Shown in pieces: positions 51,116 through 60,076 of a stretch of DNA of 64,000 bases. Below the pieces are notes generated by a model. It worked only from the letters and a program-made list of their open reading frames with translations, ran no database searches and was not told the DNA's origin. The stretch is taken from the NCBI GenBank assembly GCA_946480715.1, contig CAMLKK010000003.1:1-64000 (forward strand), given 5' to 3'. The first letter of the stretch is position 1, and each line of letters opens with the position of its first letter. The stretch is from an uncultured Bacteriovorax sp. (lineage in GTDB: Bacteria; Bdellovibrionota; Bacteriovoracia; Bacteriovoracales; Bacteriovoracaceae). A program made the position numbers and the translations under genes.

Positions 51116-52429
51116 CTAAGCTGACTCTACATTTTTCTTGGGAGTGACACTCGCTGAAGTTCCAGCAGGTGCAACTGTCTTACGAGGACCTTCGACAACT
51201 TTCGGAGTTCCCTTTCCTGTTACTGAATCAACCGTCACGATAACCTTACAAACTTTTTCGTTGGCCGGTACGTCGTACATTACGTCGAGCATAGATTGCT
51301 CGAGGATCGCACGTAGACCACGCGCTCCTGTTCTTCTCTCAAGGGCCTGACGGGCCACTTCGCGAAGAGCATCTTTTTCGAATTCAAGTTCAATACCTTC
51401 GTATTCAAAAAGTTTTGCGTATTGTTTTGTAAGAGCATTTTTTGGCTCAGTTAAAATCGCGACTAGTGCTTCTTCATCAAGTTCAGAAAGCATAGCGTTT
51501 ACTGGAAGACGTCCAATAAACTCAGGGATAAGACCGAATTTTGATAAATCTTCCGGCTCGATCCCACCAAGTTTTTCGATAACAGATTTTTCAGCTTCTG
51601 TTTTTTCCGAGATAAGACCCATTGGTCTTTTTGTCATACGTTTCTCGATAATTTTATCAAGACCAACGAATGCTCCGGCACAAATGAAGAGAATATTTTT
51701 TGTATCAACTTGAATAAATTCTTGTTGTGGGTGCTTACGTCCGCCTTTCGGTGGAACAGAAGCAATTGTTCCTTCAACGATTTTAAGAAGGGCTTGCTGA
51801 ACACCTTCACCCGAAACGTCACGAGTGATTGATGGGTTTTCAGACTTACGGGCGATCTTATCGATCTCGTCGATATAAACGATTCCGCGTTGAGCGCGTT
51901 CTACATCGAAGTCACAGTTTTGCAGAAGATTTAAAATGATGTTCTCAACGTCTTCACCAACGTAACCAGCTTCAGTAAGTGAAGTTGCATCAGCGATCGC
52001 GAATGGAACGTTCAGAAATTTTGCAAGAGATTGAGCGATCAACGTTTTCCCCGATCCTGTAGGCCCTGCAAGAAGAATGTTTGATTTCGCAAGCTCAACA
52101 ACATCTCCTTTACGAGAGTCGCCTGACTTGTGAGCAATACGCTTGTAGTGATTGTGAACCGCAACCGAAATAATTTTCTTCGCACGATCCTGACCAATAA
52201 CGTAGTTATCCAAGTGCGCCTTAATTTCATGCGGCTTTGGAACATTATCAACTACGGCCTTAGCGTTGCTCTTTTGTGAGTCTTCAAAAATGATATCGTT
52301 ACAAAGCTCAATACATTCATCACAAATGTAACAGCCAGGTCCTGCAATCAGTTTCTTAACTTCCTTCTGTGATTTTCCACAGAAGTTACAGTGAAGGGCA
52401 CTTCCGAAATTTGCTTTTTCTTTTGTCAT
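51116..52429 (-). CDS. clpX: ATP-dependent Clp protease ATPase ClpX
   Basis: Unfolds substrates and feeds them to ClpP. The 437 residues have a C4 zinc domain (CNFCGKSQ and CYICDEC), Walker [12 protein letters not shown], pore loop GYVGED, Walker [12 protein letters not shown], sensor [10 protein letters not shown] and the C-terminal [12 protein letters not shown]. The ClpP-docking loop, usually I-G-F, reads M-G-L (in [10 protein letters not shown]). The C-terminal tail after residue 400 is Ser/Thr/Lys-rich and not conserved. clpP lies 46 nt upstream on the same strand, with its own promoter region in front. Confidence 0.97.
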   Translation of the reverse strand: MTKEKANFGSALHCNFCGKSQKEVKKLIAGPGCYICDECIELCNDIIFEDSQKSNAKAVVDNVPKPHEIKAHLDNYVIGQDRAKKIISVAVHNHYKRIAHKSGDSRKGDVVELAKSNILLAGPTGSGKTLIAQSLAKFLNVPFAIADATSLTEAGYVGEDVENIILNLLQNCDFDVERAQRGIVYIDEIDKIARKSENPSITRDVSGEGVQQALLKIVEGTIASVPPKGGRKHPQQEFIQVDTKNILFICAGAFVGLDKIIEKRMTKRPMGLISEKTEAEKSVIEKLGGIEPEDLSKFGLIPEFIGRLPVNAMLSELDEEALVAILTEPKNALTKQYAKLFEYEGIELEFEKDALREVARQALERRTGARGLRAILEQSMLDVMYDVPANEKVCKVIVTVDSVTGKGTPKVVEGPRKTVAPAGTSASVTPKKNVESA

Positions 52430-52474
52430 TTTAATTTTCCTTCCAAGCTTAAAAGCTATCTTAAAAACTGATCA

Positions 52475-53098
52475 CTATTTTTTTAATTTGCGGTCACTCT
52501 TATCAATGACAACATCGATAAGACCAAGTTCAATTGCCTTCGTTGGATTAAGGTAATTGTCACGGTCTGTTTCTTTTTCAATTCGCTCCATTGTCATACC
52601 TGCGCTCGAGTGACGAACGTAGATACCATTCAATTGTTTTTTCAAATCTTGAATCTCATTTGCCTGAATTTGAATGTCAGAAGCCTGTCCTCTAGCTCCA
52701 CCTAATGGTTGGTGAATCATGATACGTGAGTGAGGCATTGAGTGTCTGAATCCTTTTGCTCCCGCTGTTAGAAGAAGCGATCCCATTGAAGCGGCCATAC
52801 CTACACAGTAAGTGTAAACCGGGCATGAAATGTGTTGCATGATATCGTAGATACCAAGACCAGCATAAACTGATCCACCTGGGCTATTGATATAAAAATG
52901 GATTGGAGCTTCTGCATCTGATTGCTCGAGGAAAAGCATTTGAGCAATAAGAAGATTTGCTACAGTGTCGTTTACTTCTGTTCCTAAAAACACAATACGA
53001 TCAAGCAGAAGTCTTGAATAAATGTCGTACTGTCTCTCCCCTCTTGCTGTTTGTTCAATAACAATTGGATTGGGAATGTAGGCCTTAGGATCCATCAT
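52475..53098 (-). CDS. clpP: ATP-dependent Clp protease proteolytic subunit ClpP
   Basis: Serine peptidase of the Clp complex. About 207 residues with [25 protein letters not shown] at the start region, catalytic Ser in [14 protein letters not shown], His in [11 protein letters not shown] and Asp in ETDRDNYL. The ATG at 53098 has GGAG 5 nt upstream; a second ATG follows at 53095, and the longer frame starts with TTG. Unlike many bacteria no trigger factor gene precedes it. Two palindromes lie in its 5' region. Confidence 0.96.
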   Translation of the reverse strand: MMDPKAYIPNPIVIEQTARGERQYDIYSRLLLDRIVFLGTEVNDTVANLLIAQMLFLEQSDAEAPIHFYINSPGGSVYAGLGIYDIMQHISCPVYTYCVGMAASMGSLLLTAGAKGFRHSMPHSRIMIHQPLGGARGQASDIQIQANEIQDLKKQLNGIYVRHSSAGMTMERIEKETDRDNYLNPTKAIELGLIDVVIDKSDRKLKK

Positions 53099-53121
53099 AA
53101 ATTCTCCACAAAAAGGGCAAT

Positions 53122-53138
53122 CAACTTGAGACAAGTTG
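53122..53138. promoter_or_regulatory. Perfect inverted repeat upstream of clpP
   Basis: CAACTTG-AGA-CAAGTTG, 7-bp arms around 3 nt, lies 24-40 nt before the clpP start. It could be an operator or a 5' UTR hairpin. Confidence 0.45.
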
Positions 53139-53165
53139 ACTAAGTTATTTTAGTTTTCTCTTATC

Positions 53166-53180
53166 TTTATCGGCGATAAA
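53166..53180. promoter_or_regulatory. Palindrome in the clpP/peroxiredoxin divergent region
   Basis: TTTATCG-G-CGATAAA is a perfect 15-bp palindrome 68-82 nt upstream of clpP and about 190 nt upstream of the divergent peroxiredoxin gene. It is a candidate operator for either gene. A TTGACC at 53312-53317 is a plausible -35 for the peroxiredoxin. Confidence 0.4.
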
Positions 53181-53368
53181 CGCTTAAATCTTTAACGATT
53201 TAAGGGGTAAAACGAGAAAAACTCCGGAGTGTTAAGTCTGCGTTATTTCTGGATTTTACCATCATTCAGACAGGAATTACCACTTGATATTAGCTCCTCT
53301 TGCTACTAAACTTGACCTCGTTCAAAAAAATATTATTTTCGTTCTTAAACTAAAAATGGAGGCATTTC

Positions 53369-53956
53369 ATGTCTAGACTAGTTGGTAAAACTGCACCGGA
53401 TTTCACTGCTGAAGCTGTAGCAAACGGCGAAATCAAAAAAATCTCTCTTCACAAAGACTTTGCTGGAAAGTGGAAAGTTCTTTACTTCTACCCTCTAGAT
53501 TTTACTTTCGTATGTCCAACTGAGATCACAGCTTTCGAAGACAATCTTGCAAAATTCAAAGAACTAAACTGCGAAGTGATTGGCTGTTCAGTTGACTCTG
53601 CATTCTCTCACCTTGCTTGGACTCAAGTAGAGCGCAACAAAGGTGGATTAGGAAAAATGGCCCATCCTCTAGTTGCTGACCTTACAAAAACAATCGCTCG
53701 TGACTACGACGTTCTTGCTGACGATGCTGTAGCTCTACGTGGTGTATTTGTTATCGATGACAAAAACGTTATTCAAACTTGTACGGTTAATAATTTATCA
53801 GTTGGAAGAAATGTTGAAGAAGTTCTTCGTACAGTTGAAGCTTACCAATACACAGCTAAGCACGGCGAAGTTTGCCCTGCTGGTTGGACAAAAGGAGCTG
53901 CGACTATGAAACCAGATCCAAAAGGATCGCAAGAATATTTCAGCAAACTTAAGTAA
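53369..53956 (+). CDS. Typical 2-Cys peroxiredoxin (AhpC/Prx1 type)
   Basis: Reduces peroxides through a cysteine pair. The 195 residues have the peroxidatic Cys in DFTFVCPTEITAFED and the resolving Cys in HGEVCPAGWTKG near the C-terminus. GGLGKMAHPLVADLTKTIARDYDV is also typical. TGGAGG precedes the ATG and a strong terminator follows, so it is a single-gene unit. No AhpF is adjacent, so it is probably reduced by thioredoxin. Confidence 0.95.
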   Translation: MSRLVGKTAPDFTAEAVANGEIKKISLHKDFAGKWKVLYFYPLDFTFVCPTEITAFEDNLAKFKELNCEVIGCSVDSAFSHLAWTQVERNKGGLGKMAHPLVADLTKTIARDYDVLADDAVALRGVFVIDDKNVIQTCTVNNLSVGRNVEEVLRTVEAYQYTAKHGEVCPAGWTKGAATMKPDPKGSQEYFSKLK

Positions 53957-53979
53957 TTTTTATCTAGTTTTGACTGGGA

Positions 53980-54004
53980 AAGGGGTCTTCGGACCCCTTT
54001 TTTA
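53980..54004 (+). terminator. Terminator of the peroxiredoxin gene
   Basis: AAGGGGTC and GACCCCTT enclose a TTCG tetraloop and are followed by a T-run. Confidence 0.94.
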
Positions 54005-54120
54005 TTCTCTCCCGCTTATACGACCCACCGCTTGAGCTGTAATTTCTTCACCCTCCGAAAATAGATTTGAAAAGTCGTTTCTCCTAAGCGATAACCCTCA
54101 AAATCTTTGGGGGATTAATA

Positions 54121-54402
54121 ATGAATATCGACAGCGACAACCTGGTTGACCTGGGTGAATGGAAGAGCCTAAAAAAAGAAGCAAACTTTTCTGATTACCT
54201 GAAGGTTTTAAGCTTCAATGATTTGATGAATGAGTCGAATGCACTTATGGATCAAATTAAAAGCAATGACGAAGGTGATGATCTTTTTTCAAAAACAAAA
54301 GTGATGATGAATGAGTTCACTCACCGTTTAGAAAAAGAATCTAAGATGCTCGCGACATCTGTTAAAGACCTGAAAAAGCAAATCGAAGACAAGTTACACT
54401 AA
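54121..54402 (+). CDS. Small helical hypothetical protein
   Basis: The 93-residue protein has no recognised family, no signal and no membrane segment. The last 50 residues are heptad-like (VMMNEFTHRLEKESKMLATSVKDLKKQIEDKL), suggesting a short coiled coil. A purine-rich GGGGG precedes the ATG. It lies 26 nt ahead of a lipoprotein gene that has its own promoter. Confidence 0.6.
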   Translation: MNIDSDNLVDLGEWKSLKKEANFSDYLKVLSFNDLMNESNALMDQIKSNDEGDDLFSKTKVMMNEFTHRLEKESKMLATSVKDLKKQIEDKLH

Positions 54403-54421
54403 TTTCTGTTTATGCTATAAT
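54393..54421 (+). promoter_or_regulatory. Promoter giving a probable leaderless mRNA
   Basis: TGC-TATAAT (54413-54421) is an extended -10 with a weak -35 (GTTACA, 17-nt spacer). The start of transcription would fall at about 54428-54429, the A of the lipoprotein ATG. Confidence 0.5.
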
Positions 54422-54428
54422 GTGAGTG

Positions 54429-55934
54429 ATGAAGTTAATCTTTTCACTCACCATTCTATTTCTATTGGCAGGCTGTAAAAGTAAAAAAGCAGTCCCCATT
54501 ACTCCCTCTCCAACTCCATCTGATAACTATGAAATAACTCTTTCCTTTGACCGAAACAATGATCCTGGTCTTGATTCTTTTGATGTCACTGCTCGTCTCA
54601 CGAAAAATGGCTCAGCTTTGTCGGGGCAAACATTTTCACTAAATGTTCCAAAAGGAAGTGTTTCATCAATCGTTGATCAAGGTTCTGGAATGTATTCTTT
54701 TACTGTGACACCCTCGACTACAGGTGTGTATCCGGTAACTGTGACTTATCAAACAGCATCAGCTTCTCGTGAAGCTTTGGTTTTTTCAACTATTCATTCT
54801 GATCTTGGTCAGCCGTTAAGCGTACCTGGTGACGTTAACAGCGAAGGTTATGAAGATGGAATTACAATTACTCCCAATGGCGAATATCTTTTTGTTCAAT
54901 ATGGTCCACTCTATTTTAGTGGTCTGCTTTATTATAAAGCGATTTGTCCTCCAGATGCTTCTTACTCTCTCTATAACCTCATGGGCTGTTCCGGAAATCA
55001 AGATGCGAGTTGGGTATTCAATACCGTTGGCCCTTACAATAATTCCCTTCGTCCGAATTTTCCTGTAGGTTCAATTACAAATAATACTCTTCAACATCTC
55101 AACATTGAAATCCCAGGTGTCGTCAATAAAATAGCTCTTTTTCCCACTGTATTTTATGGTTTCAAAAGACAAAGTGACGGCAGTTTCAAGAATCCTTTTA
55201 AACTCGCTTTTAACGACGTTAAAGGTGCCAATGGTCCATTTGGTTTGTCATTTCATATGACAAGTTCCACGTCAGCGGAGTTTGCAGTGGCATGGAATAA
55301 TTACTTCAATGATCTTGGAGATGATAAGCCGGATGTATACGCGGGGGCTATTACATTCGGGCAGGATAATAATCTTGGGGATGTGACATACTCAGGAGAA
55401 CTCTTCCAGAGTATTTCACCTAATATCGAACCCGTTAGTTTTAGTTCGCATACTGGAGTTCAGGGTAATCCGCATCTCTACTATGATCAATCCGAAGTGA
55501 TCCAATCTATCTGGACTGATGATGAACAAACAACTCACGATCTTACTGTTTATAAAATTTCGAGTGGAACTTTTCCCGACGGTACCTGGTCGGCGATTAC
55601 ACTTCCATCTGTGATTAATACTGCCAGTGAAGAATCGCAGCCTTTTTTTACGGGATCAAAACTCTATCTTCGTCGTGGAGATAAAATTGTTTCTCATGCT
55701 TATGTTGGTTCTGGGCATAATGATTATCATCTCAATTCCTCATGGGGAGCAGAAGTTACATTACTTTCGGCGAGTTCGCTAAACAGCAATGAAATGATCA
55801 CTGTCGGTGAACCTACACTTGCTAGCTACAATGGAAAAACATATTTGTATTTTGCTTATGGATTTGTCAGATCCATAAGCGCTAGTGGAAGAAGAGACAT
55901 TAATCTCAACGCAGGATTTGTGGAATTACCTTAA
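54429..55934 (+). CDS. Lipoprotein with Ig-like and beta-propeller-like domains
   Basis: About 501 residues. The lipobox LLAGC (near residue 15) is followed by a Ser/Pro linker and an Ig-like/filamin-type domain (about 35-120: ITLSFDRNNDPGLDSFDVTARLTKNG and GVYPVTVTYQ). The remainder is a large beta-rich region with repeated strand-turn units. No enzyme motif is recognised. There is no Shine-Dalgarno site, and the -10 element sits just before the ATG. It overlaps the convergent PilZ gene by 4 nt. Confidence 0.65.
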   Translation: MKLIFSLTILFLLAGCKSKKAVPITPSPTPSDNYEITLSFDRNNDPGLDSFDVTARLTKNGSALSGQTFSLNVPKGSVSSIVDQGSGMYSFTVTPSTTGVYPVTVTYQTASASREALVFSTIHSDLGQPLSVPGDVNSEGYEDGITITPNGEYLFVQYGPLYFSGLLYYKAICPPDASYSLYNLMGCSGNQDASWVFNTVGPYNNSLRPNFPVGSITNNTLQHLNIEIPGVVNKIALFPTVFYGFKRQSDGSFKNPFKLAFNDVKGANGPFGLSFHMTSSTSAEFAVAWNNYFNDLGDDKPDVYAGAITFGQDNNLGDVTYSGELFQSISPNIEPVSFSSHTGVQGNPHLYYDQSEVIQSIWTDDEQTTHDLTVYKISSGTFPDGTWSAITLPSVINTASEESQPFFTGSKLYLRRGDKIVSHAYVGSGHNDYHLNSSWGAEVTLLSASSLNSNEMITVGEPTLASYNGKTYLYFAYGFVRSISASGRRDINLNAGFVELP

Positions 55935-56500
55935 ACGCTTTCCAGTGATTGATAATCATGCAGGACTTTTGCTCTTAGTAACGGCACTTTCATATTTCGA
56001 TCGTAACCTAAAAGATGAGCGACTGTTCTTAAAAGCTCCAACTGCTCGCTTCTATTTCCCAATGATTCGAAGAGGCTCAAAAGATAAACCGTATTTTTTG
56101 CAAACGTCTCAACGAATTCGCCGATCACCGCTTTAAATTCAGGTGTTGGATTATAAAATTCACAGCCAATAAAGTTTACGAACACGCGATCAACAGGACT
56201 CATATTTTCAAACGTTCGAACAATTCTCATTTTTGTTTTAAGAATCGTACGTTCAAACTCGTCAACCGAAAGACTTTTAATTTGTTCAGGAGTCAGTGAT
56301 TGAAAACGCGGAAAGTGAACGATGTTGAGAGCGATAGGAAGAGAATTGATATCCGGAATATGTGGAAGTTCAGAGAGAAGGACTCCCCCTTCTGAAACGT
56401 TTAGTATTCTGGCCTTAAAAACGTGCTCCCCATCAACATAAAGACATTGTGATTTGAGAGGAGCACGCAAAAATTTTCTTTGTAGTCTTGAATCACTCAT
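55931..56500 (-). CDS. PilZ-domain protein (c-di-GMP receptor candidate)
   Basis: The 189-residue protein has the PilZ binding motifs near the N-terminus: RKFLR (R-x3-R) in LQRKFLRAPLK and NVSEGGVLL ([DN]-x-S-x2-G). The C-terminal 60 residues (FVETFAKNTVYLLSLFESL) are helical and not recognised. It overlaps the phoH stop/start by 4 nt. PilZ proteins pass c-di-GMP signals to motility or secretion targets; the target is unknown. Confidence 0.85.
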   Translation of the reverse strand: MSDSRLQRKFLRAPLKSQCLYVDGEHVFKARILNVSEGGVLLSELPHIPDINSLPIALNIVHFPRFQSLTPEQIKSLSVDEFERTILKTKMRIVRTFENMSPVDRVFVNFIGCEFYNPTPEFKAVIGEFVETFAKNTVYLLSLFESLGNRSEQLELLRTVAHLLGYDRNMKVPLLRAKVLHDYQSLESV

Positions 56501-57810
56501 AGAAGTTTAGAAGCTACCTCTGAAAGCGGTGAACGTTCACCAACTTTTAGTGTCGTGTGACCGATAATATCTTCTGTTTTTAAACGTTCTACAACGTAAG
56601 CAAGACCGTTATTTGTTTCATCGAGATAAGGGCTGTCGATCTGTTGTGGATCTCCCGTCAGAACGATTTTCGTGCCTTCTCCCGCTCTCGTAACAATTGT
56701 TTTTACTTCGTGGGGAGATAAGTTCTGAGCTTCATCGACGATTAAATATTGACCAGGAATCGAGCGACCTCTGATATACGTCAATGGTTCAATATGCAGA
56801 AGACCTTGGTTGATCAATTCTTCGTACGACGTTCCAGCTTGTTTGCGGTTTTGATTGAACAAGAAATCCATGTTATCAAAAATCGGCTGCATCCAAGGAG
56901 CAAGTTTTTCATTTACGTCACCAGGTAAAAATCCCAGATCGCGACCCATTGGTTGAATAGGACGAGAAACAAGTAAACGTGAATATTTTCCTTGAGCAAT
57001 CGCTTTTTCCAAACCGGCCGCAATGGCAAGAAGTGTTTTACCAGTTCCTGCTTTACCAACAAGTGAAACAAGAGCGATCTCATCATTAAGAAGAGCATCA
57101 AGAGCAAATTGTTGTTCAATATTTTTTGGGTAGATTCCCCAAATACCTTCACGAAGTGAAATGAGAGGAACAATTCCTTTTTTCCCTTGGTGGTAGCGGC
57201 CTAGCAATCGTCTTCTTGGATTATGAAACTCTTGAAGAATGAAATACTCATTGGCGAAAACACCCATTTGCTCATCTTCATCCAAGGCCAGAAAGCGGCT
57301 CGATTCATATTCTTTTAAACGATCACCTGAAATTTCGAAAATTCTCTGACCTGAATAAAGTTCTTCAAGCGTAACATCAACTTGTCCGTAGTCGTCAGCA
57401 GGAATTCCGAGGATATCTGATTTCAAACGAAGGTTGATATCTTTAGTAACGAGTAATACATCCTCACCTCTTTGCTTGAGAGCTAGAGCTGAAGACAGAA
57501 TCAAGTTGTCGTTGAGACTAACATCGATCGGTAAATTTTTTGATTCAGCAATAAGATCAACAGAAATGATGAGTGTGCCACCAGATTCAAGAACAACACC
57601 TTCATTAAGAGCACCTAATGAACGAAGATCATCAATGAAGCGTGAAAAGTTACGCGCATTTCTTCCGTTTTCGTTTTGATCTTTTTTGAAACGGTCAATT
57701 TCTTCAATAACGATAAGAGGAATAAAGACTGTGTTTTTACCAAACTTTTTAAAAGCACTTGGATCAAACAATAGAACGTTAGTGTCCAGGACAAAAGTCT
57801 TCTTCAACAA
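56497..57810 (-). CDS. phoH: PhoH-family ATPase with PIN domain
   Basis: The 437-residue fusion has a PIN nuclease domain (FVLDTNVLLFDPSAF, FIPLIVIEEIDRFKKD, LVTKDINLRLKS) in residues 1-140 and a PhoH RecA-like ATPase after 235, with Walker A GKAGTGKTLLA and Walker B QYLIVDEAQNLSP. Members of the PIN-PhoH group act as RNA helicase-nucleases. The start is TTG, either 57810 or 57807, with GGAGG 2-5 nt upstream. It is followed by the overlapping PilZ gene. Confidence 0.93.
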   Translation of the reverse strand: MLKKTFVLDTNVLLFDPSAFKKFGKNTVFIPLIVIEEIDRFKKDQNENGRNARNFSRFIDDLRSLGALNEGVVLESGGTLIISVDLIAESKNLPIDVSLNDNLILSSALALKQRGEDVLLVTKDINLRLKSDILGIPADDYGQVDVTLEELYSGQRIFEISGDRLKEYESSRFLALDEDEQMGVFANEYFILQEFHNPRRRLLGRYHQGKKGIVPLISLREGIWGIYPKNIEQQFALDALLNDEIALVSLVGKAGTGKTLLAIAAGLEKAIAQGKYSRLLVSRPIQPMGRDLGFLPGDVNEKLAPWMQPIFDNMDFLFNQNRKQAGTSYEELINQGLLHIEPLTYIRGRSIPGQYLIVDEAQNLSPHEVKTIVTRAGEGTKIVLTGDPQQIDSPYLDETNNGLAYVVERLKTEDIIGHTTLKVGERSPLSEVASKLL

Positions 57811-57886
57811 TACCTCCGTGTACTGAAAAACCAGACCGAAATAGTCGGCCTATTCTTCGTTGTCTCTTGATAAAAATGATAGAGAT

Positions 57887-59029
57887 CTAGAGATCGATTG
57901 AAAAGTCGAAAAGACTTACATATACGATGAATCTTTTAGCTTCTTGCTCTTTGAATTTGTAGCCCACTTCCGTTCCGTAGAAACCACCCGTCACTTTGAT
58001 AGGCCAGAACTTCACTGTTGCTCCATAGGAGAGGTAGCCTCCGCTCCATCCGCCGTGGAATGTGAGAAGTGGCAATGAGAGTTCAGCTCCCATATGGAAT
58101 TTTCGTCCAAAAGGAATTGTCGCGTTTAAAGGATGCATATCCATAGATAGCGTATAATCGAAAAAACCAAAATCCTGCTTATAAGCAACACCAGTATTGA
58201 TACGCATTTCTTGCAGTGGAACGTCACCGATCCCTTCTGTTTTTGTAAATTGAGTATCGCCAATATCCAAGATAGAAAAACCGGCCGTTAACAAAGATCT
58301 TCCTGACGAAATAGCGTATTCAGAACCGATATCAACTCCCCACGCTTTTCCTTTTGAATATCCGAGGGCCTCTTTTAAATCTTCAATGTCCGTTGCACCG
58401 GAATTGATCTTGTTCAAAAGTTTTGTTCCAAAGAGATCGTATTGATCACTGATCCCCTGACGGTTCATGTGTTTAACAGCAACTCCAAAAGAAATTCGTC
58501 TTCCCGAGGTTAGCTTTTCTTTGTTAGATTTTTTAACTTTTTGAGAGAAGGCGCCACTACCGATATTGTAAGCATAGCCTGCCACAAAACCACGATCATA
58601 TTTGTAATCAACATCGAGTGCTGGGTGAATGGCATTTCTTAAAACAATATTGGTCTTTGAAGTTGCAAATAAATTGAAACCAAAAGTTCCGAGTTTTAAT
58701 CCTGGAAAAATTGAAGCTTGAATTGTCACCGGATAATTAAGAATTCTCTGCGCGATCGCCGCTGGATCTTTTTGCGGAAAATTATCGAAACGATCCATAT
58801 CATCAAGGGCATTCGTTCCACCTAAACTCGGAGCAAGCGGCGTGAAACTCACACCTTTATTTCTTCCAAGAGCTGCCGGATTATAAAACAATGTATATTC
58901 ATCATCAGCAATCGCCGTATAAGCATCACCCATAAGAAGAGCACGCGGGCTTCTTCCTAGATAACTCACTTCTTGTGCTTGAATCACAAATGTTGAAAGA
59001 AGAATGGATGCACCTAAAAGAATTTTCAT
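57887..59029 (-). CDS. Outer-membrane beta-barrel protein (PorV/UPF0164-like)
   Basis: The 380-residue protein has a signal peptide (MKILLGASILLSTFVIQA). The opening motif GRSPRALLMGDAYTAIADDEYTLFYNPAALG-type sequence is characteristic of FadL/PorV/UPF0164 barrels. The body is strand-rich and ends with aromatic/acidic residues (SLFDFSIDL). The lipoprotein gene upstream overlaps by 4 nt, suggesting a joint complex. The substrate is unknown. Confidence 0.8.
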   Translation of the reverse strand: MKILLGASILLSTFVIQAQEVSYLGRSPRALLMGDAYTAIADDEYTLFYNPAALGRNKGVSFTPLAPSLGGTNALDDMDRFDNFPQKDPAAIAQRILNYPVTIQASIFPGLKLGTFGFNLFATSKTNIVLRNAIHPALDVDYKYDRGFVAGYAYNIGSGAFSQKVKKSNKEKLTSGRRISFGVAVKHMNRQGISDQYDLFGTKLLNKINSGATDIEDLKEALGYSKGKAWGVDIGSEYAISSGRSLLTAGFSILDIGDTQFTKTEGIGDVPLQEMRINTGVAYKQDFGFFDYTLSMDMHPLNATIPFGRKFHMGAELSLPLLTFHGGWSGGYLSYGATVKFWPIKVTGGFYGTEVGYKFKEQEAKRFIVYVSLFDFSIDL

Positions 59030-60012
59030 TCGATGAGTGCCTCGAATATCGTTGCATAATACGACTCCAAAGTTTGAGTCGTGATCGCTGCATCCGTTTC
59101 ACAATTTGATTGAGAGAGCACTGTGAGAACCGGCCCGATCGCAGGATAAGCCGTTTCCAATGCATCTTTGGCCGTATCAATATCTGTCGTTACCGAGGCA
59201 ATGTCATCTAGATCACCACCACCAGCAGAAACAAGAATACTAGGTAAAACTTCTAAAATTCCATTAAGAAGCACAACACCCTGGCATAGACGAGCTCTGC
59301 GATCATCAGTTGAAACAAGTGCCGAATCCAACTGTGTATGAGGTGAGTTTTTAACTTTGCAGGCGCCCTGCTGGTTTGTCAGAATGAATTCAACTTGTGC
59401 ATTGATGGTTGAATAATCTGTAAAGCAAACGTTGGATGCACTTCCTGCACCTTTAACTCCGTTTGCATCTGTATCTGCATAAACTTTAAAAAAGCGTCCG
59501 AGTTGAACAAACATCATGTAGGCCATTTGCGAATTGATGTCTGAAGCCTCGTCTTGCGTGAAAAGTGCATTTCTTGTGGCCGATGTAGGCTCAGTAGTGG
59601 AAGCGATTCCACCAGCGTAAAGCAAAATATTGATCGCTTCTTGAAGATCATCAAATTTTGGATCTTCGATAAGAGGAGATGTGAAAGTTTTTTGAGAAGT
59701 TGTGTAACGACTAATCCCACCTAGCGGAGCTGGAGTGGAGGTTAACGCTATATCTGTCCCGAAAAATACAGTCGTTGAATAACCCGCGCGACATGCGTAT
59801 GCGCTAGAAAGAAGTTTCAGATAACGAGCATTTTTATTTTGTCTGCCCATCCCCTCTAAAAGATTAATGGCGTTTTGACACTCAGATTTACTAAGCAAAA
59901 TCTCAGCTGAAATGAGATTAGACTTCACTTCATTCTCTGCTTTTTTACCGCAAGAGCTGAAAATGAAAATCATCAAAATGAGTAGTAAATTTTTGCGAGA
60001 TACTGCCGTCAT
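59026..60012 (-). CDS. Lipoprotein with TPR-like N-terminal region
   Basis: The 328-residue protein has lipobox FSSC (near residue 21) and an alpha-helical layout (EILLSKSECQNAINLLEGMGRQNKNARYLKLLSSAYACRAG) that resembles a TPR pair. It has several cysteines. It is translationally coupled to the barrel protein gene. Its ribosome-binding site lies in a strong hairpin (60018-60060). The function is not recognised. Confidence 0.65.
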   Translation of the reverse strand: MTAVSRKNLLLILMIFIFSSCGKKAENEVKSNLISAEILLSKSECQNAINLLEGMGRQNKNARYLKLLSSAYACRAGYSTTVFFGTDIALTSTPAPLGGISRYTTSQKTFTSPLIEDPKFDDLQEAINILLYAGGIASTTEPTSATRNALFTQDEASDINSQMAYMMFVQLGRFFKVYADTDANGVKGAGSASNVCFTDYSTINAQVEFILTNQQGACKVKNSPHTQLDSALVSTDDRRARLCQGVVLLNGILEVLPSILVSAGGGDLDDIASVTTDIDTAKDALETAYPAIGPVLTVLSQSNCETDAAITTQTLESYYATIFEALIE

Positions 60013-60017
60013 TGCTC

Positions 60018-60060
60018 AACTTTCCCCTTCTACTAATTATGCCTAATGAAGGGGTAAGTT
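60018..60060 (-). promoter_or_regulatory. Hairpin covering the lipoprotein ribosome-binding site
   Basis: AACTTTCCCCTTC (60018-60030) and GAAGGGGTAAGTT (60048-60060) pair over 12 of 13 positions. On the minus strand the AAGGGG ribosome-binding site before the ATG at 60012 is inside the stem. No T-run follows, so it is not a standard terminator of the aminotransferase gene. Confidence 0.5.
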
Positions 60061-60076
60061 TATATGTGGGGCAATT

